Both the position numbers and the translations under genes were made by a program. From the NCBI GenBank assembly GCA_963834305.1, contig CAWIAX010000004.1:248001-312000 (forward strand): a DNA stretch of 64,000 nt, written 5' to 3'. This stretch comes from JACCXG01 sp963834305. GTDB taxonomy: Bacteria > Acidobacteriota > Vicinamibacteria > Vicinamibacterales > 2-12-FULL-66-21. Positions 37,260-47,405 of the stretch are shown one piece after another (the stretch's first letter is position 1; each line of letters starts with the position of its first letter). The notes beneath the pieces were generated by a model that did not search any database, had not been told where the DNA came from, and worked only from the letters and a program-made list of their open reading frames with translations.

Positions 37260-39932
37260 ATGAACACTGTGGCTCCCGGGGATTGGCAACGCGTCCGCGC
37301 CCTGTTCGACGGGGCCGTCGCGCTGCCTGCTGGCGAGCGGCCGCGATTCGTCGCGGACGCCTGCGCCGGCGATGAAGCATGCGGCAGGCGGGTCTCGTCG
37401 CTGCTCGGGGCGCACGAACGCGCGGCCGGCTTTCTCGAAGCCGGGTGCCTGGCCAGCCTGTCCGGGTGGCGCGACGACGATCTCTCCGGCACGCAGTTCG
37501 GACCTTACCGCCTCGAATCGCGCGTCGGCGGCGGCGGGATGGGCGAAGTCTACCGGGCGCGCGATACCCGGCTGGGCAGAACCGTCGCGATCAAGGTGCT
37601 CCTGTCGCACGCGGCGGCGGACGAACCGGCGCGCGCTCGATTCGAGCTCGAAGCGCGCGTCGTGGCGACGCTGAATCACCCGCACATCTGCACGCTCTAC
37701 GACGTCGGCACCCACGACGGCTCCCCGGATTGTCGCGCCGTCCCCTACCTCGTCATGGAGTTTCTCCAGGGCGACACGCTGGCGGACAGGCTCGCGACGG
37801 GGCCCTGTACCGTCGAAGCGGCCCTGGACTACGCAGTCCAGATCGCGTCCGCCCTCGACACCGCGCACCGCGCCGGCATCGTGCACCGCGACCTCAAGCC
37901 GCGGAACGTGATGCTGACCGCTTCGGGCGCGAAGCTGCTCGACTTCGGCGTCGCGACTGCCGAGACGACTCACGTCACGCAGGTGTCACCGGCGAGCGAC
38001 ACGCAGCCGCCCGGGTCCGGCCTGACGTCGCCGGGGACAATCGTCGGCACCGTGCCCTATATGGCCCCCGAGCAGCTGGAGGGGCACGCCACGGACGCGC
38101 GCACGGATCTGTTCGCTCTGGGCTGCGTGCTCTACGAGATGCTGACCGGCGCGAAGGCGTTCGACGCGCGGAGCGGCGCCACCGACATCGCGGCGATGAT
38201 CGCGGCGGAGCCGGCGCCGCTGCGCGACCTCGTTCCCTCCATTCCCGTCGTCGTCGAGGACATCGTTGCCCGCTGCCTCGCGCGGAGCCCCGCCGAACGC
38301 TGGCCGTCGGCGGCCGATCTGCTCGAGTCCCTGCAGCAGGCCGCCGCGTCGCTGCGCGCGACGACAACGGCCGGCCGGTTCAGGCGGGCGATCGCGCCGC
38401 ACAGGAAGGCGAGTGCCGCTGTGATCGCCGTGCTCAGTCTTTCGGCAGCGGCCGCCTATTACTCGGTGCCAGCGCGGCGGGCCCCTGCCGCCCGGTCTGC
38501 GGCCGCACTGCAGCTGGCCGTGCTTCCGCTCCGCATGGTCGGCGAGACCCCGGGCGAGGAGCACATTGGCGTCGGCGTTGCCGACGCGATCACGACGCGG
38601 CTGGCGGCGTTCCGGCAGATCGGCTTGCGTTCGACGGCCGCGGTCATCGGCTACGGCGGCACCGCCCCGGACACCGCGGCGGTCGGCAGGGCGCTCGGCG
38701 TCAGCCACGTGCTCTACGGCACGATCCAGCGGAGCGGCGACGCGTACCGCATCAACCTGCAGCTCGTGCGCGCGCCGGATGGGGCGGTGGCGTGGGCGCA
38801 CAGCTATCACGTGCTTCGCGGCAACCTGACGACCCTGCAGGACATGGTTGCCGAGGAGGTGGCCGGCGCGCTGCGGCTGGAACTGCCGGATGCGGCCCGC
38901 ACCCCGGCCAGGCGGCGCTATGCCGCCAACGCCGCAGCCTACGATCTCTATCTGCGCGGCCGCACGTCACTCGTGCACTACAACGAGAAGAACATGAAAG
39001 CGGCGATCGACGACTTCGAGCGCGCGCTGCTGATCGATCCCGACTACGCGCCGGCGCGCGCCGGCCTGGCCATGGCGTCGGCGTGGCACAGCATCCGCTA
39101 CGCCTACGAGACCGAAGGCCTCGACTGGGGGGCGCGCGCGGAACGCGAGGCGACGGCCGCCCTGGCCGCCGACCCGTCGCTGGCCGAGGCGACCCTGGCG
39201 ATGGCGGGTGCGGCCGGGACCCTGCACGGCGCGTTCAACTGGCCAGTCGTGATCGCCGAGGCGACTCGCGCGCTGGCGATCGATCCCGCGCTCGAGCTCG
39301 GCTATGTCGTCCGGATGCGCGCCTTCTTCCACCTCGGCCTCTTCGACCACATGGCCGACGAAGCGCGTGAGGTCTACCGGCTCAATCCGCTGGGCAATTC
39401 GGAAGTCGCGCGGCTCGAACTGACCCGCAGCCTGTTCACCGGCCATTACGCCCGGGCCCGCGACGAGGCGCTGGCACAGCTGGCGCGGGGCGCAGACGCC
39501 CCGGCGATCCGCAACTATCTGGGGCTCGCCCAGTTCTACACCGGTGATGTCGCGGGTGCGCGGGCGACGCTCGCCGCGGTGCGGCGCGGCGGCCGCCCCG
39601 ACGTGCGGTCGCAGGCGGCGCTGGCCGGCGTCGAAGCCGCGGCCGGCGCCCGCGAGGCCGCTCGCGCCCGTGCCCGTGCGGTCGAGCAGGGTCCGTACAT
39701 GGATCACCACGTGGCCTACAGCCTCGGCGCGGCGTGGGCGCAGCTGGGAGACCCCGCCGCCGCCGTGAGCTGGCTGGAACGGGCGGCCGGCACCGGCTGG
39801 CCCTGCTTCCCCTGGGTGCTGCGCGACCCGATGCTCGATCCTGTGCGGCGGTCCCCCGAGTTCGCCGGCCTCCTGGCTCGCCTGAGACACCGCTACGAAG
39901 AGGACGCCCTGCGCTACCGCATCAGGCCCTGA
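37260..39932 (+). CDS. Serine/threonine protein kinase with FlgO/TolB-like and TPR domains
   Basis: 890 residues. The N-terminal 65-residue helical module (WQRVRALFDGAVALPAGERP ... SLLGAHERAAGFLE) is characteristic of kinases encoded beside ECF sigma factors. Kinase domain about 83-360: GGGGMGEVYRARD at 90-102, Lys112, HRDLKPRN at 209-216, DFG at 228-230, MAPEQ. Membrane helix about 382-400 (AAVIAVLSLSAAAAYYSV). Then an FlgO/TolB-N-like alpha/beta domain (about 418-535, AVLPLRMVGETPGEEHIGVG ... VSHVLYGTIQRSGDAYRINL), then TPR repeats to the end (DDFERALLIDPDYAPARAGL). It probably senses at the membrane and signals to the preceding sigma factor. Confidence 0.94.
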   Translation: MNTVAPGDWQRVRALFDGAVALPAGERPRFVADACAGDEACGRRVSSLLGAHERAAGFLEAGCLASLSGWRDDDLSGTQFGPYRLESRVGGGGMGEVYRARDTRLGRTVAIKVLLSHAAADEPARARFELEARVVATLNHPHICTLYDVGTHDGSPDCRAVPYLVMEFLQGDTLADRLATGPCTVEAALDYAVQIASALDTAHRAGIVHRDLKPRNVMLTASGAKLLDFGVATAETTHVTQVSPASDTQPPGSGLTSPGTIVGTVPYMAPEQLEGHATDARTDLFALGCVLYEMLTGAKAFDARSGATDIAAMIAAEPAPLRDLVPSIPVVVEDIVARCLARSPAERWPSAADLLESLQQAAASLRATTTAGRFRRAIAPHRKASAAVIAVLSLSAAAAYYSVPARRAPAARSAAALQLAVLPLRMVGETPGEEHIGVGVADAITTRLAAFRQIGLRSTAAVIGYGGTAPDTAAVGRALGVSHVLYGTIQRSGDAYRINLQLVRAPDGAVAWAHSYHVLRGNLTTLQDMVAEEVAGALRLELPDAARTPARRRYAANAAAYDLYLRGRTSLVHYNEKNMKAAIDDFERALLIDPDYAPARAGLAMASAWHSIRYAYETEGLDWGARAEREATAALAADPSLAEATLAMAGAAGTLHGAFNWPVVIAEATRALAIDPALELGYVVRMRAFFHLGLFDHMADEAREVYRLNPLGNSEVARLELTRSLFTGHYARARDEALAQLARGADAPAIRNYLGLAQFYTGDVAGARATLAAVRRGGRPDVRSQAALAGVEAAAGAREAARARARAVEQGPYMDHHVAYSLGAAWAQLGDPAAAVSWLERAAGTGWPCFPWVLRDPMLDPVRRSPEFAGLLARLRHRYEEDALRYRIRP

Positions 39933-40009
39933 CCGGCCGCGTGGCCTCGCGGCCGGCATGAGGGAGGTTCCGTGCTGCTTGCGCTAATACTAGCGAAAGG
40001 AGCCTCTTC

Positions 40010-41107
40010 ATGACCACGCAACCTGCACGCAGGCCACTGACCCGCACGCCGACGCCGTGGATCGGCGCCCTCGTGGTGGCGACGATGTCCCTCGCGTTTG
40101 CGCACAGCGAGACGGCAACCGTCAGCGGCCAGAGGTCCGCCGGCTTCCACGGCAAGCTCGAGGGAACCATCTGGGTCGTCAATCGTGACCGCGGCGAACT
40201 GGTGGTGTTCGACGTCAGGACCGGCAAGCTGGTGGCCACGATGCCGGTGGGCGCCGGCGCGCATGACATCGCGATCAGCGAACACGCCCGCAAGGCCTAC
40301 ATCACCGCCGAGGGCGTGAACGCGGTGACCGCGGTCGACACGCGAACGTTCGCCACCGAGTCGATCCCGGTCGCGCCGCTGCCGCACCACATCGAGGCCA
40401 GCGGCGACGGTCGCGCCGTCTACGTCAGCCTGGCGTCCCATACTCCAGGCCCGGGGGCGCCGGCCGTCGCGGTGATCGATACCAGAACCCACGACGTCGC
40501 CTACCAGGCGACGAGCTCGAACCCGGCCGCGCGCTCGCACGGACTCTTCGTCTCGCCGGACGACGATACGCTCTACGTCGCCCACGACACCGGCGACGAG
40601 CTGACCGGCATCGAGGCCGAGGGGGGCGGCATCGACTTCAGCACGCCGATCGTCAGGGCGGAGGAAGTGGTGGCGGCGCGCTCCGGGCATGCACTGTGGG
40701 TCTCGTCGCGCGGCGACGGCACGGTCAAGCGCCTGGACCCCGATACCCACGCCGTCACGAGCTCGGTGTTCGTCGGTGTCCAGCCCGAGTCGGTCATGCT
40801 GACGCCTTCCGGGCGCACGCTCGTCGTCAGCATGCGGGGCACACCGGCCGCGCTGGCCTTCGTCGACACCGTCGCGCCCGCCCTCATCGGCACCGTGCAG
40901 ATCGGCGGGCCGGGCACCGCCGGCGATCTCGCGGTGATCACCGACGACGGCCGCTACGTGTATGCGACGTTCGACGCGGGTCCGGCCGGGACCGGCGGTG
41001 TCGCGGTCGTGGACGTGTTCCGCCGCACGTTGCTCAGGACCTGGATGTACCCGGCTTCCGGCCGCGTGCACGGGATCGCGTACTCGCGGAAGAAGGCGCG
41101 GCACTAG
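40010..41107 (+). CDS. YVTN/YncE-like secreted beta-propeller protein
   Basis: 365 residues. A good ribosome site (GAAAGGAG, 39995-40002) precedes the ATG by 7 bases. N-terminal signal-like segment (WIGALVVATMSLAFAHSETA). The mature protein has 7-bladed propeller repeats of the YncE/nitrous-oxide-reductase-like type: GTIWVVNRDRGELVVFDVRT, VGAGAHDIAISEHARKAYIT, LPHHIEASGDGRAVYVSLAS, HGLFVSPDDDTLYVAHDTGD, VQPESVMLTPSGRTLVVSMR. Such proteins bind metals, DNA or surfaces; no catalytic motif is recognisable here. It stands alone and is followed by a strong terminator hairpin. A short palindrome (CGCTA-ATAC-TAGCG) lies just before the ribosome site. Confidence 0.85.
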   Translation: MTTQPARRPLTRTPTPWIGALVVATMSLAFAHSETATVSGQRSAGFHGKLEGTIWVVNRDRGELVVFDVRTGKLVATMPVGAGAHDIAISEHARKAYITAEGVNAVTAVDTRTFATESIPVAPLPHHIEASGDGRAVYVSLASHTPGPGAPAVAVIDTRTHDVAYQATSSNPAARSHGLFVSPDDDTLYVAHDTGDELTGIEAEGGGIDFSTPIVRAEEVVAARSGHALWVSSRGDGTVKRLDPDTHAVTSSVFVGVQPESVMLTPSGRTLVVSMRGTPAALAFVDTVAPALIGTVQIGGPGTAGDLAVITDDGRYVYATFDAGPAGTGGVAVVDVFRRTLLRTWMYPASGRVHGIAYSRKKARH

Positions 41108-41160
41108 CGCCCGGCGGTTCACTCGCGGGAGCGGCAAGTGCAGTTGCTCTCCGCTTGGAT

Positions 41161-41200
41161 CGAGGGCGCAGCTGTGTGACGAGTTCCAGCTGCGCCCTCG
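41161..41200. terminator. Bidirectional terminator hairpin
   Basis: A perfect 14-base inverted repeat (41161-41174 CGAGGGCGCAGCTG with 41187-41200) with a 12-base loop, followed by TTCT on the plus strand. It lies midway between the convergent YVTN gene (ends 41107) and SMP-30 gene (ends 41238). Confidence 0.8.
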
Positions 41201-41237
41201 TTCTAGTCCGGCCGCAATGCATGACGCGTGCAGCCCG

Positions 41238-42245
41238 TCAGTACTGGATGGGCGACCCTCCGGCGAAGTCGGGGCGGATGCGCCCGCGCACGACCTGCGT
41301 GTCGTTGGTGACGTAGAGGGAGCGACCGGGCCCGAAGGCGCAGTTCGAGACGCGGCCCGCGATCGGGACGAAGCCGATGTGTTCCCCTTTCGGCGAGAAC
41401 ACGTAGATGCCGCCGCGGCCGCTCGTCCACAGGTTGCCGGCCGAGTCGGCCTTCATGCCGTCGCCGCGCGCCCCCCCGACGCGCTCGCTGGCGACGAACG
41501 GCCGCTGGCCCGTCGGCATGCCCGACGCATCGAGATCGATGGCTATCCACCCCGTCGTATCCGTGACGTAGAGCGTGCGGTTGTCCGGCGACAAGGCAAT
41601 GCCATTGGGAAAGAGCTTGTCGGCTATCAGGTGCACTTGATTGTCCGGGGTCACGCGGAAGACGCCGGTGTAGGGCAGCTCCCGCAGAGGTGACTTCTGC
41701 ACGCCCGCCAGGCCGTAGGGCGGATCGGTGAAGTACACGGCGCCGTCGCGGGCGACGACGAGATCGTTCGGACTGTTGAAGCGTTTGCCCTGGTAGGCGT
41801 CGGCGAACACCGCCTTCTGGCGCGTCGCGAGATCCACCCGCGCCAGTGCCCGGGTGCCGCTGTCGGCCAGCAGCAATCCGCCACGGCCGAGCGCCAAGCC
41901 GTTCGAGCCGGCTTCTCGCAGCGAGGCGGGAATCGGGAAGGCCTGATACCCGGACGGGGCGAGGAACGCGGTGGTCCGCTTGCCATCCCAGCTGTAGATG
42001 GCGTTGCCGGGCACGTCCGAGAACAGCAGGTGGCCGTCGTCGCCGCCGACCCACACGGGACCTTCAGTCCAGATGTAGCCGGTCGCGATGACCTCGACGT
42101 CCCCCTCCAGCGGATTGGGTATGCCAGGAAACGAGACCGGCGCCGGCGGCGCCTGTGCCGCCGCCGTCACGCGCCCCATCCCCCCGGCACCAAGGACGAG
42201 CGAACTTCCCGCGGCGCTCAGGAAATATCGGCGGTCTGTCTTCAT
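41238..42245 (-). CDS. SMP-30/gluconolactonase family protein, Tat-exported
   Basis: 335 residues from the ATG at 42245 (MKTDRRYFLSAAGSSLVLGA), which puts the twin-arginine motif at residues 5-6; an ATG at 42260 would add five residues. Family signatures in order: YIWTEGPVWVGGDDGHLLFS (metal-ligand Glu), SNGLALGRGGLLLADSGTRA, FNSPNDLVVARDGAVYFTDP (Asn ligand), FPNGIALSPDNRTLYVTDTT and GDGMKADSAGNLWTSGRGGI (Asp ligand). It is expected to open sugar lactones in the periplasm. It is divergent from the third ADOP permease with a 77-base gap. Confidence 0.93.
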   Translation of the reverse strand: MKTDRRYFLSAAGSSLVLGAGGMGRVTAAAQAPPAPVSFPGIPNPLEGDVEVIATGYIWTEGPVWVGGDDGHLLFSDVPGNAIYSWDGKRTTAFLAPSGYQAFPIPASLREAGSNGLALGRGGLLLADSGTRALARVDLATRQKAVFADAYQGKRFNSPNDLVVARDGAVYFTDPPYGLAGVQKSPLRELPYTGVFRVTPDNQVHLIADKLFPNGIALSPDNRTLYVTDTTGWIAIDLDASGMPTGQRPFVASERVGGARGDGMKADSAGNLWTSGRGGIYVFSPKGEHIGFVPIAGRVSNCAFGPGRSLYVTNDTQVVRGRIRPDFAGGSPIQY

Positions 42246-42322
42246 TCGTCTACCTTTCATTGATGTCCGCGAGTATAACGGGTCAACAACGAATGGCGGC
42301 AGTTCGCCGTCTAATCCAGGAT

Positions 42323-44772
42323 ATGGACCGACTCACGCGCGATCTCACCTACGCGTTCCGGAATCTCCGCAAGAGTCCGGGATACGCGGCTGTCACCATT
42401 TTGACGCTGGCGCTGGGCATCGGGGCCAACACCGCCATTTTCAGCGTGGTCAACGGCGTCGTCCTGAAGCCGCTGCCGTTCCCCGAGCCGGAGCGCCTCG
42501 TCTACATCACCAGCCAGTTTCCCGGCCTCGGCTTCGACCAGTTCTGGGTCTCGCCTCCCGAGTTCCTCGAGCTCCGCGACCGCAATCGATCGTTCGAGAA
42601 CGTGGGCGCCTACTCGGCAGGCGCCGTCAATCTCGGCACCCAGGACCAGCCGCGCCGGGTGAACTCCGCGGTGATCACCAGCGAACTGATGCCGGTGTTG
42701 CGGGTCCAGCCGATTCGTGGACGGATGTTCACGCGCGAAGACACCCTTCCGGGGGCGGAAGACGTCGCCGTCCTGTCGCATGAGCTGTGGCGGTCGGCAT
42801 TCAACGCGGACGAAGGCATGGTCGGCCGGAGCCTGCAGGTCGACGGCGCCCCAGCACGTGTCGTCGGCATCATGCCGCCCGGCTACGACGTTCACGACCA
42901 GAAGGTGGAAATCTGGCTCCCCTTGACGCTGGACCCGGCGAACCCAGGCGGCAGGGGGTCGCACTTTCTCTATCTGGTGGGCCGCCTGAAATCCGATGTC
43001 TCGCTGGCGCAGGCGCACGCCGATCTCGCGACCATGCTGCAGCAATGGCCGCAGCTGAACCCGAAGACGCACGTGCCGAACGAGAAGACCCACCGCCTCC
43101 GCTACGACGGGCTGCAGGACGACATGATCGGCAGCATCCGCAACTCGTTGTGGGTGCTGCAGGGGGCGGTGGGCTTCGTGCTGCTGATCGCCTGCGCGAA
43201 CCTGGCGAACCTGCTGCTCGCCCGGGCGGAGTCGCGGCAGCGCGAATTCGCGATCCGATCGGCGCTGGGTGCCGGCCGTGGCACGATTCTCCGGCAGTTT
43301 CTCACCGAGGGGATACTGCTGTCCCTGCTCGGCGGTGCCGTCGGGGCGGCGCTCGGATACGCGGCGCTGCGTGCGCTGCTCGCGGCCGATCCCGATGGCA
43401 TCCCACGTTCCGCGGACATCACCCTCGATCCCGTGGTGCTCCTGTTTACCGTCCTGGTGTCAGTCCTGACGGGGGTGCTGTTCGGCATGGCGCCGATCTT
43501 CAGCCTGCGGCAGCAGGCGGTCACGATGACTCTGAAGGAATCGGGTCAGCGGTCCACCGCAAACGCCAGCCGCGCCCGCATCCGCAGCGTACTGGTCGCC
43601 GCCGAAGTCGCATTGGCCGTCGTCCTCATCATCGGCGCGGGTCTGCTCCTCAAGAGCTTCTGGAACCTGCTCAGCGTCGATGCGGGGTTCAACCGCGCCA
43701 GACTCACGACGTTCGGCCTCGTCCTGCCGGCGACCACCTACGCGGCGCCGCAGAGCCGGGCGGACTTCTTTCAGCGGCTCACCACGCAGATTGCGCAGAT
43801 CCCGGGCGTGCAGGGCACGGCAGCGATGAGCGGTCTGCCCCCTGACCGCGCCGTCAACGCCAACGACACCGATTTCGAAGGCTACACCCCGCCGCCCGAC
43901 GGGCCTTTCGAGAACGTGGACTATTACCAGCGTGTGACGGTCGACTACCTGACAACGATGGGGATCCCGTTGCGGGACGGCCGCGACTTCACGCCGGCCG
44001 ACGCGACGGGCACCAACGGCGTGGTGCTCGTCAACGAAACGCTGGCCCGAACCTTCTACAAGGATCAGAACCCGCTCGGGCGGCGGCTGCGGGTCTCCTT
44101 CAACGATGCGGCGCCGTGGTTCACGATCGTCGGTGTGGTGAAGGACGTCAAACAGGGGGGCTCGACTCGAAGACCGGCACCGAGATCTACTTCCTCAACG
44201 ACCAGGGGCCGCGGGTCAACAACTTCTCGGTCCGCAACATGAACATCGTGGTGCGCTCGGATCTGCCGCTCGACACCCTGGCGCCGCAGCTCCGCCGCGC
44301 CGTGCAGTCCATGGACCCCTCGCTGCCGGTCGTCCGCATGCGCACCATGGACGACGTGTTCGGCGCGTCGGTGTCGCGCCCCCGCCTGCTGATGCAGTTG
44401 CTCGGGACATTCGCCGGGCTGGCGCTGCTCCTGGCGGCGGTGGGCACCTACGGCATCCTCTCCTACACGGTCAACGAACGCCGCAAGGAGATTGGCATCC
44501 GCATGGCGCTCGGCGCGACCCGGGGCCACGTCATGGGCCGGATTCTCGGGCAGGGGCTGCGCCTCACGGGCGCGGGGCTCGCCGTGGGTCTCGCGGCGTC
44601 GCTGCTCCTGACCCGGGTGCTGCAGACGCAACTCTTCAACGTGACACCGACCGATCCCGCAACCGTGGCGGCGGTCACGGCCTCGATCGCGGTTGTCGCC
44701 CTGATCGCCTGTTACCTGCCGGCCGCCCGCGCCACCCGCGTGGACCCGATGGTCGTGTTGCGCGACGAGTGA
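42323..44772 (+). CDS. ADOP-type ABC transporter permease (one frameshift)
   Basis: 816 residues after correction. Start at 42323 (MDRLTRDLTYAFRNLRKSPG) with CCAGG just upstream; the open frame extends to 42155 without similarity. Standard ADOP order: helix 1 (TLALGIGANTAIFSVVNGVV), MacB_PCD domain, FtsX helices (ACANLANLLLARAESRQREF), second MacB_PCD and FtsX domains, end PAARATRVDPMVVLRDE. The frame changes at the G run 44155-44160; adding one G restores VVKDVKQGG-LDSKTGTEIYF. This is one of the few sites where a base seems missing rather than extra. No ATPase neighbour. Confidence 0.9.
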
Positions 44773-44873
44773 GGTCTCCTCCCCCCGAGGGGCCTGCTGC
44801 GGGCGCTGCGGCTCGAGCGCTCGGCTACAATGTGCGCGTTCGAACGCGAAATCTCTTACAAAGGCTGTCCCCA

Positions 44874-46466
44874 TTGCGAATCGTCACGAGACTGGCGCTG
44901 GCGGTCGTGTGTGCCGCCGCGCTCTCCGCCTGCGGCCAGGCCTCAGCTCCGGCTCCGGCGCCCCCCGCCGCACCGTCCCTCGACGTCGTCGAGTTGAGCG
45001 CGGCCGACGCGCGCGACCGGATGGCGGCCGGCTCGCTGACGGCGCGCGCCCTGACCGAGGCCTATCTCGACCGCATCGCGCGCATCGACGATGACGGGCC
45101 GAGGCTGAACGCGGTGATCGAGATCAATCCGAGGGCCGTGGCGGATGCCGACGCGCTCGACGCCGAACGCCGGGCGGGGAAGGTCCGCGGCCCGCTGCAC
45201 GGCATCCCCGTGCTGCTGAAGGACAACATCGACGTTGCCGGGCTGGTCAACTCGGCCGGATCGCTGGCGCTGGCGGACCACCGGCCGGCCGCCGACGCCT
45301 TCATCGCCGCGCGGCTGCGCGCCGCGGGCGCGGTCATCCTCGGCAAGACGAATCTCAGCGAGTGGGCCAACTTCCGGTCCACCCGGTCGTCGTCCGGCTG
45401 GAGCTCGCGCGGCGGGCAGACGAAAAATCCCTACGTACTCGATCGCAATCCGTGCGGGTCGAGCTCGGGCACCGCGGCGGCGATCGCGGCAAGCCTCGCG
45501 GCGGTCGGCGTCGGCACCGAGACCGACGGCAGTATCACCTGCCCCGCGGGGGTGACCGGCCTGGTGGGCCTGAAGCCCACGGTGGGTGTGGTCAGCCGCA
45601 GCGGCATCATCCCGATTTCGATCTCGCAGGACACCGCCGGCCCGATGGGCCGGACGGTGACGGACGTCGCGCTCCTGCTCAACGCCCTGGCCGCCGTGGA
45701 CGCCGACGACCCGGCGGGCGCGGCGGCCGCAGGGCTGATCCCGGAGGACTACACCGCGGCGCTGAAGGCTGACGCGATCGCGGGCAAGCGCTTCGGCCTG
45801 CTGCGCCAGGCGATGGGATATCACCCCGACGTGGATGCCGCGACGGAACGGGCCATCGCCACCCTGAAGTCTGCCGGCGGCACCGTCGTGGACGTGAAGC
45901 TGGCGACCTACAACGACTGGGACAAGCCGGAATTCGAGGTCCTGCTCTACGAGTTCAAGGACGGGCTGAATGCCTACCTGCAGCGATCGGGCGCGCCGCA
46001 GCCGTCGCTCGAGGCGCTGATCGCCTGGAACACGGCGAACGCCGACAAGGCGATGCCGTTTTTCGGGCAGGAGATCTTCGAGCAGGCGCAGGTCAAGGGG
46101 CCGCTGACCGATCCCGCGTACGTGAAGGCGCGCGACGCCGCCCGCCGTTTGGCCGGCAAAGACGGATTGCTCGCGGTGCTGGCCCGGGAGAAGCTCGACG
46201 CGGTCATCGCCCCGACAGTCAGCCCGGCGTGGCTCACCGACCACGTCCTCGGCGATCACTTCGTCGGCTCGGGATACGGAGTGGCGGCCGTTGCCGGCAC
46301 ACCGAGCCTGACCGTGCCGTCCGGCGACAGCCACGGCCTGCCGCTCGGCATCACCTTCATGGGGCCCGCCTACAGCGAGGCCGGCCTTCTCGCGGTCGGT
46401 TATGCCTTCGAACAGCTGACCAAGACACGCCGCGCGCCGGCGTTCACCGCCACACTGCCGCAGTAG
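44874..46466 (+). CDS. Amidase signature family lipoprotein
   Basis: 530 residues from a TTG at 44874, chosen because it starts a clean lipoprotein signal (RIVTRLALAVVCAAALSAC, lipobox LSAC) after AAAGGCTG; the frame is open back to a GTG at 44769 overlapping the permease stop. The amidase signature triad is present: Lys in GIPVLLKDNIDVAG, cis-Ser in NPCGSSSGTAAAIAASLAAV and the nucleophile Ser in GTETDGSITCPAGVTGLVGL. Members hydrolyse amide bonds, and exported lipidated ones may act on peptides or amides in the periplasm. Substrate unknown. It probably follows the permease on the same transcript. Confidence 0.92.
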   Translation: MRIVTRLALAVVCAAALSACGQASAPAPAPPAAPSLDVVELSAADARDRMAAGSLTARALTEAYLDRIARIDDDGPRLNAVIEINPRAVADADALDAERRAGKVRGPLHGIPVLLKDNIDVAGLVNSAGSLALADHRPAADAFIAARLRAAGAVILGKTNLSEWANFRSTRSSSGWSSRGGQTKNPYVLDRNPCGSSSGTAAAIAASLAAVGVGTETDGSITCPAGVTGLVGLKPTVGVVSRSGIIPISISQDTAGPMGRTVTDVALLLNALAAVDADDPAGAAAAGLIPEDYTAALKADAIAGKRFGLLRQAMGYHPDVDAATERAIATLKSAGGTVVDVKLATYNDWDKPEFEVLLYEFKDGLNAYLQRSGAPQPSLEALIAWNTANADKAMPFFGQEIFEQAQVKGPLTDPAYVKARDAARRLAGKDGLLAVLAREKLDAVIAPTVSPAWLTDHVLGDHFVGSGYGVAAVAGTPSLTVPSGDSHGLPLGITFMGPAYSEAGLLAVGYAFEQLTKTRRAPAFTATLPQ

Positions 46467-46537
46467 CTGGCCCTGGCGGCTGCCGCGATGGCCGGGTCGC
46501 GGTGTCCACCACCGCGCGCCGCATCGACAAGCAGGCG

Positions 46538-47373
46538 CTACTGGCCCCGGCTCGCCGGGTCGACCTGGGCCAGCGTCAACAGATCCACCATCCCGAAGCT
46601 GCCCGCGCTGCGGCTCGGGAGCGTCGGCCTCCAGTCGCGGTGCCGCCACAAGAACGAGTGCCGATCGAGCTGCAGCAGCCCGACGAACACGTCGCCGACG
46701 ATGCGGGCGCCGATGCCGGCGAGGCGGCTGCCTCCTGCCGCTTCCGCCTCCTTCAGCACGTAATACCAGAGCGGCGTGTCACGCTCGAAGCCCACCGCCG
46801 TCCTCGCGCAGCATGTCGACGACGCGGTTGTGGAACAGCAGGAAGGCGGCTGGCCGCCGCCCACCGGGCGGCGTGCAGTCCCGAGATCATCAGGTTGTCG
46901 TCGTTGCGCGGGTCGGCGATGATCGCGCGTCCGTCGGGCCCGCGGGGCACGTCCTCGAACTGCCCGCCGTGATCGATCCTGAACCTGGCCGAGTCTGCGG
47001 GGTCGTAGAGCTCCGGGCTCACCGTGAAGCCGCCGCTCGTCGCGCCATTGTCACGGTTGCGCGGGCTCAGCTCCGGGTGGGTGATCAGGCGGATCGCCCC
47101 TTCGTGCAGCGGATCCCGCGCGTCCATCGGACCGCCCGGCGCGCCGAGCTCCATGAGCGCGGCCTGCACCTGCGGCGTCGCGTCGGCGAACGGCGGCAGG
47201 TCGAAGAGCCGGCTGAATCGATCCGGCCGCATCGCGGCCCGCGGCCGGTCCACGTGCTGCGCAGGTGTGTCCACCGGCAACAGCGCCGCACCGGCCGCGC
47301 CCGCGGCGTTCGACAGGAACCGCCGGCGCGTGAGGCCGGCCCTGACGTCCGCCAGACCGTGGCTGCCAGTCAT
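46538..47373 (-). pseudogene. Heme peroxidase remnant with internal deletions and frame breaks
   Basis: Start at 47373 (MTGSHGLADVRAGLTRRRFL, Tat-like). Blocks of a bacterial animal-type heme peroxidase follow: FDLPPFADATPQVQAALMEL, PELYDPADSARFRIDHGGQF, DGRAIIADPRNDDNLMISGL, FLLFHNRVVDML, then in another frame GFERDTPLWYYVLKEAEAAG and WRPTLPSRSAGSFGMVDLLT. Two parts of the family are missing: the distal-histidine block (normally GQFLDHDLT, expected near 47.03 kb) and roughly 200 residues between MLREDGG and GFERDT, which hold the proximal heme site. About 22 odd bases also split GLHAA from FLLFHN. It cannot be a working peroxidase as sequenced. Confidence 0.7.
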
Positions 47374-47405
47374 TCTCGTGAGTCCGGAAAAGCCAGCGTC
47401 CTGGC

